Assembly: GCA_029237695.1 (NCBI GenBank)
Contig: CM055272.1
Coordinates: 10,590,042-10,654,041, forward strand
Direction: 5' to 3'
DNA: 64,000 bases
Source: Conchocele bisecta
Lineage: Eukaryota; Mollusca; Bivalvia; Lucinida; Thyasiridae
Shown here: piece by piece, positions 1 to 11,000 of the stretch
Position numbering within the stretch: position 1 is the first letter of the stretch
Layout of the letters: each line of letters starts with the position of its first letter
The notes under the pieces: generated by a model
The model's database searches: none
What the model was told of the DNA's origin: nothing
What the model saw: only the letters and a program-made list of their open reading frames with translations
Translations under genes and position numbers: made by a program

Positions 1-660
1 GGGGCCCGTGTGCCCACCTCATATAAAAAGTTGGGGACATTTGAAAAATTATTGGCCATTGTAAATTACAATAAAAAAAAACCCCGGATCAATCAAACTA
101 ACTATAAAGTTTCACATAATTCAGTGCTAAGTCATTCCAAATTCAGCTAACATCAGTGATAGTGAAGACACAGGTATGGGGTTGAATGTATTTTTTTTTT
201 GTCCAACTACTGGTTCTGTTGACTACTGCTTATTCAACAATGCAATTTACTTTTATTTTTAGAAGATTTAGTGTTCCAGAAACCGCTTTCTTATTACTTC
301 TGGAATATTAAGAAACTTGCAACTACGCAAATTACTCATGGAAAGTGTCTAGAATACAACTAATAGTCACAACATCACTGAAAATGAACCAAAAACGACA
401 GCAACGCTCACTTCCGGTTTGAAAATTTTGTTTTACGTTTCAGTTGGTGATGCTTAAATTTCTCTTATTCAAGGTGTCAGATCAATGAATAACGTTTCAT
501 TAAATGGCAGAATTTAATGTCCATAGCTTTTGCCTCTCAACCCAACAATGTAGGAACGTTTAGTTACCAAACAATGGTGCATATCAGCTGAATTTTTCAC
601 TATGCGCACACCAGGGCACACGATCTATTGGCGATGTTGACGTTTACAGTTAGTATAATC
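1..660. other. AT-rich sequence without recognised feature
   Basis: No exon, repeat or hairpin was recognised here; it is probably upstream intronic or intergenic DNA of SUCLG1. Confidence 0.4.
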
Positions 661-719
661 ACATGCTCAGGAGCATGCCTCAGCCAATACAAACGCTTGT
701 TACATCAAATTCTGAACAA

Positions 720-803
720 AATCAGCCAATCAAAGCAGAAGTTGTTGGACACATTGTCAGTGAATCAAATGTGTCCAACAACTTCTGCTTTGATTGGCTG
801 ATT
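720..803. repeat. Perfect 36-bp hairpin
   Basis: Arms 720-755 and 768-803 are perfect inverted repeats (AATCAGCCAATCAAAGCAGA...) with a 12-base loop. Each arm contains a CCAATCA word. Probably a foldback MITE. Confidence 0.85.
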
Positions 804-926
804 CTGTGTGCGATCGGCCAGCTCAGACAAATTACAAGATCAGCCCAATGAGAATTCACATTTTTTCCAGATGGACCATATAATCAAGTCTGACCCGGAA
901 ATAACTTTGTAAGCGTAAACAAACTT

Positions 927-1068
927 GGCTGGTGTAGTCGTGACAGATGGTAGGTTGGTGTAGTCGTGACAGATGGTAGGCTGGTGTAGTCGTGACAGAT
1001 GGTAGGCTGGTGTAGTCGTGACAGATGGTAGGCTGGTGTAGTCGTGACAGATGGTAGGCTGGTGTAGC
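927..1068 (+). repeat. 26-bp minisatellite, about 5.5 copies
   Basis: Unit GGCTGGTGTAGTCGTGACAG plus ATGGTA; one copy carries a C-to-T change, the rest are nearly identical, indicating recent expansion. Confidence 0.95.
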
Positions 1069-1130
1069 CATCACGGAAGAAAACACCTTTCTCTAAATAT
1101 CTGTAAATGGGTCATCAGCTTTCAACATAC

Positions 1131-1269
1131 CTTTTGATGTTTGTAGCCAGTGACAAATAGACTGATTAAGTCGCGCACCTGCAGGTCCATGATTTACATT
1201 CAGATACATAATGAATGTTCGCCCACTCATTTGTGAACCATGTAGGCCCTGGTTAGACTGCGATAGGAG
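1131..1269 (-). CDS. Possible isolated exon of unknown gene
   Basis: Minus-strand open stretch containing MSGRTFIMYLNVNHGPAGAR, bounded by an acceptor-like TTCTTAAG above 1269 and a donor AAG|GTATGT below 1131. It could be an exon of an unrecognised gene or of a decayed element. No family recognised. Codon content looks more coding-like than the flanks, but that is a visual judgement. Confidence 0.22.
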
Positions 1270-1409
1270 CTTAAGAAATGAACAGCAAACAGTGTACATG
1301 TATGCCCTAATCAGAACACACAGATACAGCTAGTCTACACATGTTGTAAACTCAATAAGCCCTATTTTTACATGGGAAGTCGCAAAAATAAGTATACATG
1401 GATATAATC

Positions 1410-2095
1410 GAAAATAATTTGAGTTTGCCCTATCGAAAACCTCCCAAATTTAGTGCAATGAAATCTCAATGGCTCAAAATGCGATGGCTCGTAATGTCGG
1501 GCTTGCTCGAAATAGCGTCGCGGTCCCGATAATTTTCCCTACATGTTTAATGTATTTTACATGCGATGGCTCAAAAAAGCGATCCCTCGAAACATTTTTC
1601 AAGTCTCGCGGACACATTTCTCGCTCATGTCGAAATTTGTGTTTGGCTAATTTTCACACCTCTGCGTCCGTCTTATTACGATCAAAGGCCGAGCTGCGCT
1701 CTACCTGTCTATGAAATGTGATTTCTTGTCAACTGCAGTTAATTGCCTAAAGTGGTGAAGTTTGATCATTAACATTGTTGATTGTGATCAACAACATACA
1801 GCGATCTATTAAATATTCTGGACTTCGGCCACTCGGCGCATTTATTAGAGTCTGTCGTAAGTCATTGGTCGTTTTTCATGTTAACTCCCGGGTTATACGC
1901 GAGTAACCCGAGTAGCACAGAAAGGTTCAAGTCGAGAGTTGGAACTCTAGTAACCAACCGGCATGGGTTTGATTAAAGTTACTCGAGTAAGGTTCAAATG
2001 GCACAACTATTTAACTCGAATTGGAACTCTGCTTGTTCCAGTGGTCCTCATGTTATTCGATTGGCTACCCGGGAGTTACAACGAAAAGCCCATTG
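1410..2095. repeat. Decayed inverted-repeat elements
   Basis: At 1867-2090 both ends carry TAACTCCCGGGT in opposite orientation, followed inside by repeated ACTCGAG-type words, suggesting a MITE. The part before it (1445-1700) repeats ATGCGATGGCTC words also seen near 3590-3670. No coding capacity is supported. Confidence 0.5.
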
Positions 2096-2486
2096 ATAAT
2101 ACCGCACTTCCTAGTTGGGCATAGGTGACTGGTCGTGACAAAAAGGATTTGCTCTACTGAATTTCCGATCAGTACAGCATTAAATCGGCCTGCATTCAGT
2201 TCAGGACCTGAACTGTTCGTCCTCGACAGCTATTCATGATGCATAATATAGTGAAATAGTCAACCCATATCAAGTTGCATGGGTCTGCAAGTTAATCAGC
2301 GTTTACACATGTCACAAAATAAGTAAAGCACCTTTTGTTGCGTCCGTCACAACATTTTACGATTCATGACTGATTCCCGATTTTTTTATGGGCGCCGTAT
2401 AACAACATCGTTGAGCTGTGCCCATACACCACTATACACTTTTCTCCTTTGATAATAATTGAAATAAAGACAGTTTTGTAAATACC
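2096..2486. other. AT-rich sequence without recognised feature
   Basis: Nothing supported in this stretch. Confidence 0.35.
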
Positions 2487-2648
2487 GTTTATTTAACCTG
2501 GGAAGCTGATTATCGTGAAATAATGCACGAGTGATTGGGTCCTTGCGCGAAACAAATGAGTGAGCATAGGGAACCGAGTTTGTTTAGCGGTAGGACCCAA
2601 TCACGAGGGAATTATTTCGAGATAATCAGCTCACCTGGTTAAATAAAT
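2487..2648. repeat. Imperfect 162-bp palindrome
   Basis: Arms starting GTTTATTTAACC and ending GGTTAAATAAAT. The centre reads AATGAGTGAGCATAG, a core also found in the palindrome at 32548-32712, so both belong to one foldback family. Confidence 0.8.
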
Positions 2649-2794
2649 GTTTTCTTACATTTCACACACGATACTTATACAAACGTCCATCAAGCGTAAA
2701 TATGGCCAATCGGTTTGCAAATTAATTTCTGGTGGCGGGTCGTAGTGAAGGTGACTGTCTCGCAATTCAGGGGGTGTGTCTGAGAACAGCATTT

Positions 2795-2818
2795 GATTGG
2801 CCGACGTTACTGACGTCA
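2795..2818. promoter_or_regulatory. Adjacent CCAAT box (minus) and CRE (TGACGTCA)
   Basis: GATTGG at 2795-2800 and a full palindromic CRE at 2811-2818. Such pairs occur in animal promoters, but no transcript start or first exon is visible nearby, so function is inference only. Confidence 0.25.
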
Positions 2819-2988
2819 TTTCTCCATACATGTATATGGTAAGCACGAAAGTGTTCAATAACTACTGCTGCCGAGTGGTGTAATTCACCGTTATATTTCT
2901 GTAACTACTGGCTGAAATGTAAGAAATACATTTAAATACAGTTTATTTAATTTCACATGATAACTTTAATCTGTGAATAAATACTTTT

Positions 2989-3125
2989 TGTCGCACGCGC
3001 TTGCAGAAAGCGTACGTACATGTGTCCGGTTAAAGTTTTTGGTTAAAGTTTTTCGTTATACTATATCTCTTTTTTTAGTGTCCATGCCTCGCCCCAAGGC
3101 GCGACATGCAGGCCGCGGCCATCTA
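2989..3125 (+). repeat. Dispersed repeat ending GTGTCCATGCCTCGCCCCAA
   Basis: Begins GTCGCACGCGCTTGC, contains GGTTAAAGTTTTT tandem words and ends with a GC-rich block. Further copies: 30567-30740 (+), 36165-36357 (-), partial near 10380-10520. Confidence 0.8.
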
Positions 3126-3384
3126 CCCATGAAATACATAGTTATACGATGTAAATAAAAGTCATATGTTCTCATCGATGAAATAAACATCTTCCGGTGA
3201 AAAGACGACTACTTCCGCTATCTATGTTCATAACGCGCACCTGCAGTGCCGGACTGCAAATAGGCTGCAAATACACATTCATTACCGTATACAGTCTAAA
3301 AAACTGCTAATTTCCATGCAGCGGTATATAATAAATAGAATATTCATATTTTTGCAACAAATATGACATATATGTTCATCGAGT

Positions 3385-3448
3385 GGTGTGGAATGTCCAT
3401 ATTTCACGAGTGGCGTTAGGCACGAGTGAAATATGGACATTTCACACC
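3385..3448. repeat. Hairpin
   Basis: Arms GGTGTGGAATGTCCATATTT and its near-complement, short loop with GGCGTTAGG. Foldback remnant. Confidence 0.8.
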
Positions 3449-3782
3449 ATGAGAATATCCTCTATATAATATTTATTCGCAGATTAAAGTTATTATGTGA
3501 AAAAAGATTATGAATCATGGATACACTTCGTTATTTCCTAAATCCAACGAGTACAGTAATCGACAAATATACCAAAATCGCACGATACGATGCCTCGAAA
3601 GATGCGATTACTCGGGGGGGGGGGGGAAATGTGCAGGCCTGTGGGCTTTCGAGCCATCGCGATTTCACTGTACGTATGTCAAATGACGTAAGACTGACAA
3701 ACTGACCCAAAATTCATTTAATTCAGTCAATGAATATTTGATAAGCTAATCGATTAGTAAACCCATTACAAAATCAAAAGTC
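3449..3782. other. Non-coding, with a poly(G) run
   Basis: Contains G12 near 3616-3627 and TCGAAAG/TCGAGCC words shared with 1445-1700. No gene seen. Confidence 0.4.
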
Positions 3783-4456
3783 TCAATAGTGCGTATGGTC
3801 TCCATTGGCTACCAGATATGCCATACATCGCCACCGCATAGAGTGGATGATGGTTTGAATGGTCGACAAGTTGTTCCATTCTTGGACCAGGACGTAACTT
3901 AGCTAGGGAATGGTAGTTGGTGGACGAGGTGTACTTCGAACAGAACCCATCCAGAACAACAATGTTATTATAACATACAAACTGTGTAGTGGCTATAGCG
4001 CAATCATTGCGCCGCAATGTGTGGGCGCGTTGTCATGCTGAAAAATGACGCATGAGTCTCATAAATAGGAGAAAAATGGGCGCAATAACCTGGTCTCGAT
4101 AGCGATGATCATTCATGTTTCCTTACAATACATACATGTATCGCATTACAAAAATACCCAAAGGTTCATAATAAAAACATAATGGAACATATCCATGAAA
4201 TCCTCTCGTGGTCTTAGCAATCGCTGTGGCCGGTTGTAAGCAACGTCTCAACTGTGACATCATGTCGGCGCATCGGTACACGGGGCCTGCCGCTTCGGGG
4301 GAGATATTTCACAGCGCCAGTCTGTAGATACATCATTTCTAGACGGTGGATCGTCAGTCGCGTGCAGTTAAAATGTGCTGCAACGTTTCTTTGCAATCTT
4401 CTGGCACACAGCATCCCGATAGACTCGGAACGCTGATTTTCAGTTAAGCGGCCCAT
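3783..4456 (-). pseudogene. Decayed Tc1/mariner transposase
   Basis: Minus strand, start at 4456 (MGRLTENQRSESIGMLCA). The N-terminal helix-turn-helix part and the basic PRSGRPRV motif are intact to about 4214. A later fragment keeps QHDNAPTH, around the second catalytic aspartate of the DDE domain, and the C-terminal end (WNNLSTIQ...RWRCMA...GDHTHY) with stop at 3785-3783. The middle is shortened and frameshifted and the first catalytic aspartate region is not recognisable. Same family as the copy at 63520-64000. Lies upstream of the first SUCLG1 exon seen, probably in an intron. Confidence 0.85.
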
Positions 4457-4907
4457 TTATTCAGCGTGGAATTTTGTGGGTTTTAGATTGCACTTTTGTC
4501 AGCAATGTTTGAGAGATCAGAAGCAAACAGAAATTGATGTCGCAGTGTGTATTGATAATGCTCAATACACGGAAAATCGATATCGGGATACCCGTGTATC
4601 GAGTCGATACGGGTCAGCAGATATCGTCCAAAATGTGTGAATACGTGCCTAAGAATGTGGACAACTTAATCCAATTGACCGATTGTTAAATATGTCAAAC
4701 ATGAATACTTTTGCGACTGCCTGTATGTTAATAACAGCCTGACAGGATAATTATTGGAAACATCTCACATTTTGTTAACTTGATAAATGCCATAAGCCCC
4801 ATTTCTCAGTCACAACCACATATGTTGGCAGGCATTTGAATATCTGGCCTGATAAACGTGATGTGAAAGCCGCGTCATATTCTCCAGGCATGTGTGTATG
4901 TTGGCAG
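4457..4907. other. SUCLG1 upstream intron with MITE fragment and duplicated acceptor
   Basis: A short piece of the CCATAAGCCCCATTTCT MITE lies at 4788-4822. The word TATGTTGGCAGGCATT occurs at 4821-4836 and again at 4897-4912, where it forms the true acceptor. Near 4560-4620 there is a run of ATCGATATCGGGATA type words. Confidence 0.6.
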
Positions 4908-5002
4908 GCATTCCACAGCGAGACATGGTGAAGGTGAAACACAAGTTGGTGCGACAGAACAAGACCAAACTGCTTGGACCCAACTGTCCCGGCATCATTA
5001 AG
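4908..5002 (+). CDS. SUCLG1: SUCLG1 exon ([12 protein letters not shown]...GPNCPGIIK)
   Basis: 95 bp, 31 full codons after two bases that complete a glycine codon begun in the previous exon. The acceptor is TTGGCAG at 4901-4907 and the donor GTACAAGT starts at 5003. Encodes the loop and strand with GPNCPG, near the CoA and phosphohistidine sites in this family. The residue before the junction is Lys where vertebrate proteins have Asn. A second copy of the acceptor sequence lies 76 bp upstream. Confidence 0.93.
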
Positions 5003-8000
5003 GTACAAGTGTCCATTCTAGACACCAGTTGAATTAGTTTAACTCAAGTAAACTAGCGGGAAGTCGATGGTGGGCCATCGCAATATACCCACTTTTTCCA
5101 AATGTTTATGTTCAAAAGTTGGAGATAATGTATGAAATCAAAAATTAAAATTCACTTTGCGAAGTCACAAACCAAATATGTAGTCTGCATCTACATGTAT
5201 TAGGGTCTATAAAAGTGTTCTTACACCTAGGACCACCATACTTGCATAACTTAATGACCAACAGGTGCCCACCATATACCACTATCCAACATGTGACCGT
5301 TTCTTTACCGTGACCTATTTTTTCAGCATAATCGACTTAGCCATTTTCAATGTTAAGTTTTCGTGTTTAGGTCCATTTCTCACTTACTGTACCACCTAGT
5401 ACCACCATACTTGCACAACTTCATAACCAGCGGGTGACCACCAATACCACTATCAAACATGTGACCTTCTTTGGACCTTGACCTATTTTATCCGCATAAT
5501 CAACTGAGCTATTTTCATTGTTAAGTTTTTGTGTTTAAATCTGTTTCTCACTTACTATACCACCTAGAACCATGATACTTGCATAGATATATGTTATCCA
5601 AGTGGCTATGCCTTGAAAGATAAATGTTATCCAAGTGGCTATGCCTTGAAAGATATATGTTATCCAAGTGGCTATGCCTTGAAGAAAACCCGACCGTGGC
5701 TTTGCCTCGTCTCTTGTTGTGTTTAGATCCATTTCTCTGTTGCTGTACCGCCTAGGACCACACTACTTGCACAACTTCATAACCAACGGGTGCCCACCAC
5801 ATTCCACTATCCAACATGTGACCTTTTTTTACCTTGACCTATTTTTCCCGCATAATCAACTTTTTCAATGTTAAGTTTTCGCATTTAAATCTGTTACTCA
5901 CTTACTGTACCATCTAGAACCACCATACTTCCACAACTTCATAACCAACAGGTGCCCACAACATACCACTATCCAACATGTGACCTTTTTTTTAGTCAAC
6001 CTTGTATATGGAATACTACTGGCCCTACACCCACCATACTTGGACAACTTCATCTCCTAGTGATGTACATCAATAACCCCTGATCTATATTTGACCTTGA
6101 CCTACATTTCCTCTTGAATTACTTAGTTAATTCCCCTTGGTTAAGGTTTTTAATCAACCTTGGTTAAGGTTTTTAGTCAAGCTTGTATATGCAATACTAC
6201 TGGCCCTACACCCACCATACTTGGACAACTTCATCTCCTAATGATGCACATCAATAACCCCTGATCTATATTGACCTTCACCTACATTTCCTCTTGAATT
6301 ACTTACAAATGTAGTTAATTCCCCTTGGTTAAGGTTTTTAGTCAACCTTGGTTAAGGTTTTTAGTCAAGCTTGTACATGGAACACTATTGTGCATACAGA
6401 CACCATACTTGGACAACCTTTTCTCATAGGGATCTACATCAATAACCCCTGATCTATATTTGACCGTGACCTACATTTCCTCTTGAATTACTTACTTAAT
6501 TCCCCTTGGTTAAGGTTTTTAGTCAAGCTTGTATATGGAATACTACTGGCCCTACACCCACCATACTTGGACAACTTCATCTCCTAGTGATGTACATCAA
6601 TAACCCCTGATCTATATTTGACCTTCACCTACATTTCCTCTTGAATTACTTACTTAATTCCCCTTGGTTAAGGTTTTTAGTCAACCTTGGTTAAGGTTTT
6701 TAGTCAAGCTGGTACATGGAATACTATTGTGCATACAGACACCATACTTGGACAACCTTTTCTCATAGGGATGTACATCAATAACCCCTGATCTATATTT
6801 GACCTTCACCTACATTTCCTCTTCAATTACTTAGTTAATTTCCCCTTGGTTATGGTTTTTAGTCAAGCTTGTATATGGAATACTACTGGCCCTACACCCA
6901 CCATACTTGGACAACTTCATCTCCTAGTGATGTGCATCAATAACCCCTGACCTATATTTGACCTTCACCTACATTTCCTCTTGAATTACTTACTTAATTC
7001 CCCTTGGTTAAGGTTTTTAGTCAACCTTGGTTAAGGTTTTTAATCAAGCTTGTACATGGAATACTATTGTGCATCCAGACACCATACTTGGATAACTTTT
7101 TCTCATAGGGATGTACATCAATAACCCCTGACCTTTATTTTACCTTCACCTACATTTAACCTTGAATTACTTGGTTAATGTTTATAGTCAAGTTGTATAT
7201 GGAATACTCCTGGGCCTACATCAACCATACTTGGACAACTTCATCTCCTAGTGATGTACATCAATAATCCCTGACCTATATTTGACCTTGACCTACTTTT
7301 ATCCTTGGATTACTTAGTTATTTCCCCTTGGTTACGGTTTTTAGTCAAGCTTGTATCTGGAATACTCCTGGGCCTACAGAAACCATACTTGGAAAACTTC
7401 ATCTCCTAGTGATGTACATCAATAACCCCTGACCTATATCTGACATTGACCTACATTTAACCTTGAATTACTTACTTAATTTCCCTTGGTTAAGGTTTTT
7501 AGTCAACCTTGGTTAATGTTTTTATGCATGCCGCAGCCACCTTGTTTGTCAAGCTATGTGTACATCGACAACCCTCGTAGTCGAGCTATGCTGTTCTCCT
7601 ACAGCTCTTGTTTTACCTTGACCTACTTTTTCCAAGTAATTGACTTAGCAATTTTCAAAATTAAGTTTTTTGGCTTTACACGTGAACACATCCACTCAAA
7701 ATTAAGTTTTTTGGCTTTACACGTGAACACATCCACTAAAAAATTACCAACATCGCCTATTAGTGTAAATTTTATTCTAATCTCCAATTTCTCACATACA
7801 AACTTCTTATTCGTACAAAATTTAGTGAAACGGCCCCTGATGTATTTAAACATTTACACGAAGGATATCTCAGTCACTGATTGGTGCATTCGACAAATGA
7901 GCAGGCCGATCTACTGGTCAGAAATATGACCAGTTACACTTTGTGAACCTGCCATCCATTTGTACGACTTCATGTGTATGTCCGTCTATTTGCAGCCAGG

Positions 8001-11000
8001 AGAGTGTAAAATTGGAATCATGCCCGGCCATATACACCAGAAGGGCAGGATAGGTAAGTTTGCTGTTTCATTAACTGTGCCCGATTAGTTGTGGCTGTGA
8101 CTGGAGAAATGTGGCTTATGGGTTTTGCAACCAGTGTAGATCCAGATCAGCTGGTGCATCCGCACAATCTGATCAGGATCTGCTCTGCCATTCCATCAAT
8201 GAAGCACCCGTCATTCTTATAACAAGCAATATACAGTTTTCTGGAGTGCTATTTGATCGAGACCTGCACTGCTCACAAATCCCATAAGCCCCATTTCTCC
8301 AGTCATAGACACAATTCTGTAGCCAGAATGGCTCCGGGAACTTTGGAATTGGGCTCGGACCCGATGATCTTGGTTCGAAACGAAAATGCAATGAATGGGG
8401 TTTAGCGTCCCAGCAATAGCTCAGGTCAAAAAGGAACGGGACCACTGTTTAAAGTCTCATCCGACGGACGTGTGGGATGGAAATACTATGAAAGTACTTT
8501 TTACATGCCCAAGGTTTTGAACCTTCAGTAGTCTATCCATCCCATCTTCATGATCTTGGTTCGAATCATGCTAGGATCATGTGTGTTCTTTGGGCAAGGT
8601 AGTTTCATCCTAGCGCAGTCACTTCAATGGTGGGGGGGGGGGGGGGGGTTGGGGGGGACTTCTATGACAGTTCCATGCAGCAAATTCATGAACTGTAACT
8701 GGACTCATTGTTGACCGACTGTTAAAGGCACTGCGTCTCAGATGATGTCTCACATAATTATTCAATATATATTTTGCTTTCTGGAGTGCAGATCTGGATC
8801 TACCAAACGCACCATTTATTTGATTAAATTCCAAGGTGTTTGTATTGTATTCCGTTATTTACTACCATAAACTGGGGAGATAATTTGGTAATGCATTTCA
8901 GTTTTCCTGTATCAGTTTAAGTTCAATTTTGAAACAGATACAGTCAAACTTGCATTAAGCGACCACCCAAGGGAGACACCAAAAATGGTCGCTTAGAACA
9001 ATGGTCTGTTAACACAATTTTTATTTTTTTTAATGGAAATACGGGTACTGGTATGTCCGGTTATATGGAATCAGGAAATCGCGAATATTCAACATGAACA
9101 TAGAAATAAATACATTAGAACACTGCCGGTAATGTTTACTGTGCACTTTTCTGAATTATTCAGGCTTTATTTCATCCAAATAGATGAAAGAATTTGAATG
9201 TTCTAGCGAAATAAAATCGCCCAGCTGAAATCGCAAATAGGCATGAGTTAATTCTCTTTAATAATCACTAAGAGCGAGTTCGAGCTGAAACTATGGTTAC
9301 TATCGTTGAACTATAGTTCAACCAAACAACTGCGAACGCAGACTGGTTCGACCAGTGACGTCATACATCTACTATAGTTCGACTAGCCAAAAGACGCCTG
9401 TTCCTCCAGTTTCAAGATGGCGGTGAATAGGTAAAAAGTTCTAGAGAGCGGGAAATTTACATGGAAATTCTCTACTAGACATGTGCAATGCATCTACTAT
9501 AGTTCAACTTTAGTACGAACCCGAACCCGAACTCGCTCTAAGGAAACTAGCGATTCAGAACGAGGTTTCAGGTCAATAATCATAAACAATGCAACATTCA
9601 CACTTTGACAGTGACATGGGATTTGTTTCCTTTGTTTGTCACATGCTTGAGGCTAATTTCACCTGGAGAAAGTAACATCCTGTCAATTAATGGTCGTTTA
9701 ATACAAACTAACATTGCTTTTGTTTACAAAATAAGTGACGGGTAGTCGCGTTAAGGGAAAGTCGTTTAATACACTGTCATTATATAGGCCAAATGGTCGG
9801 GCGGAATTGAAAGTGGTCGCTTAAGACAAAAGTCGCTTAATGCACGTGGTCGCTTGTGCAAGTTTGACTATTAATTATGCCACCGCAACAATAGTTGTCG
9901 GTGGCATATAGTGTTTACACTGTCCGTCCGTCTGTCAGTAGACAATTTTCCTTGTGCAACAAACTACTTCTACAGTTTTTGGCTGTTTCTCTTCATATTC
10001 GGTATACAGCCCTACCATCAAGTGCTGGAGTGTGTAACGTAAAAATGTTCGCTGTCCCACTGATCTATCCACAGTTATGCCCCCTTTTCAACTCTGAAAA
10101 TATTACTCTGAAAATTTCCGACGACTTAATATCTGTGCTTGGCAGCCATTTTTTATTTTCACACTCGGTATACATGTACAAGACCAAGAACCCTTTTGAT
10201 TTTCCAAATTTCTAATGAGTTGCCTCTCCGTCCAGGCGCGGATACAGAGGGGGGGATCCCATTTAAAAAATTTCCCCAGACCCCCCCATGCTATGCGCAC
10301 TTGTAATTACAGTCCCCCCCCCCCCCCCCCCCCCCCCCCTCCCTTGCAATTATTTATGTATCCGTGCCTGCCGTCTGTACATATGGGCGTCCGGTTAAAG
10401 TTTTTGGTTAAAGTATTTCAGTATACTATCAAAGCCTTGTATCATGATTCATATTGACATTCTACGCCCCACCCATGCGGCCCCCTGTGTCAAGGTCGAA
10501 TTACTTTGAAATTTACCTTAGTGTTTTTAGCTCACCTGAGCGAAGCTCATGTTACCGCAATGTGTCCGTCCGTCGTCCGTGAACATTTTCCAACGTCTTC
10601 TCCTCGGTAACCATTGGGCCTATAGTCACCAACCTTCATGGTCATGGTCCTTAGGTAGGGGGATTACAAAATTGTTAAAATGATGTCATCACGTAATCCA
10701 AGATGGCCGCCGTCTAAAAATAGCACAAATTCTTCAAAAATATTCTTCTCAAGAACCGCCAACCAGATTTCGACAAAACTTGGCCGCCAAAAGGTCAAAA
10801 TGTTGTTCTTTTATTAGAGATTTCAAAATTCTTCTTCACACGAACCGCTTGACCCATGGTGGCCAAACTTCACAGTTATGGTCCGTGGGTGAATCAAATT
10901 TGTTAAAATGGAGGTCGCTAATCCAAGATGGCCGCCGTCTAAAAATAGCACAAATTCTTAAAAAATCTTCTCATGAACCGCCAGCCGGATTTCGACGAAA

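Noticed and set aside
1..4907. Upstream SUCLG1 exons (CoA-binding part)
   Set aside because: No stretch resembling the family's N-terminal motifs was found, so none is claimed.
7486..7929. 147-codon frame
   Set aside because: Lies in the intronic array and the 41-bp duplication; hydrophobic text comes from AT-rich repeats.
8330..8560. tRNA genes (B-box-like GGTTCGAA words here and near 23470)
   Set aside because: No cloverleaf could be drawn; the words lie in SINE copies.
10314..10339. Homopolymer runs (also near 3616, 8630, 50575) as functional G-quadruplex sites
   Set aside because: Single long homopolymers are prone to assembly error and no further support is visible.
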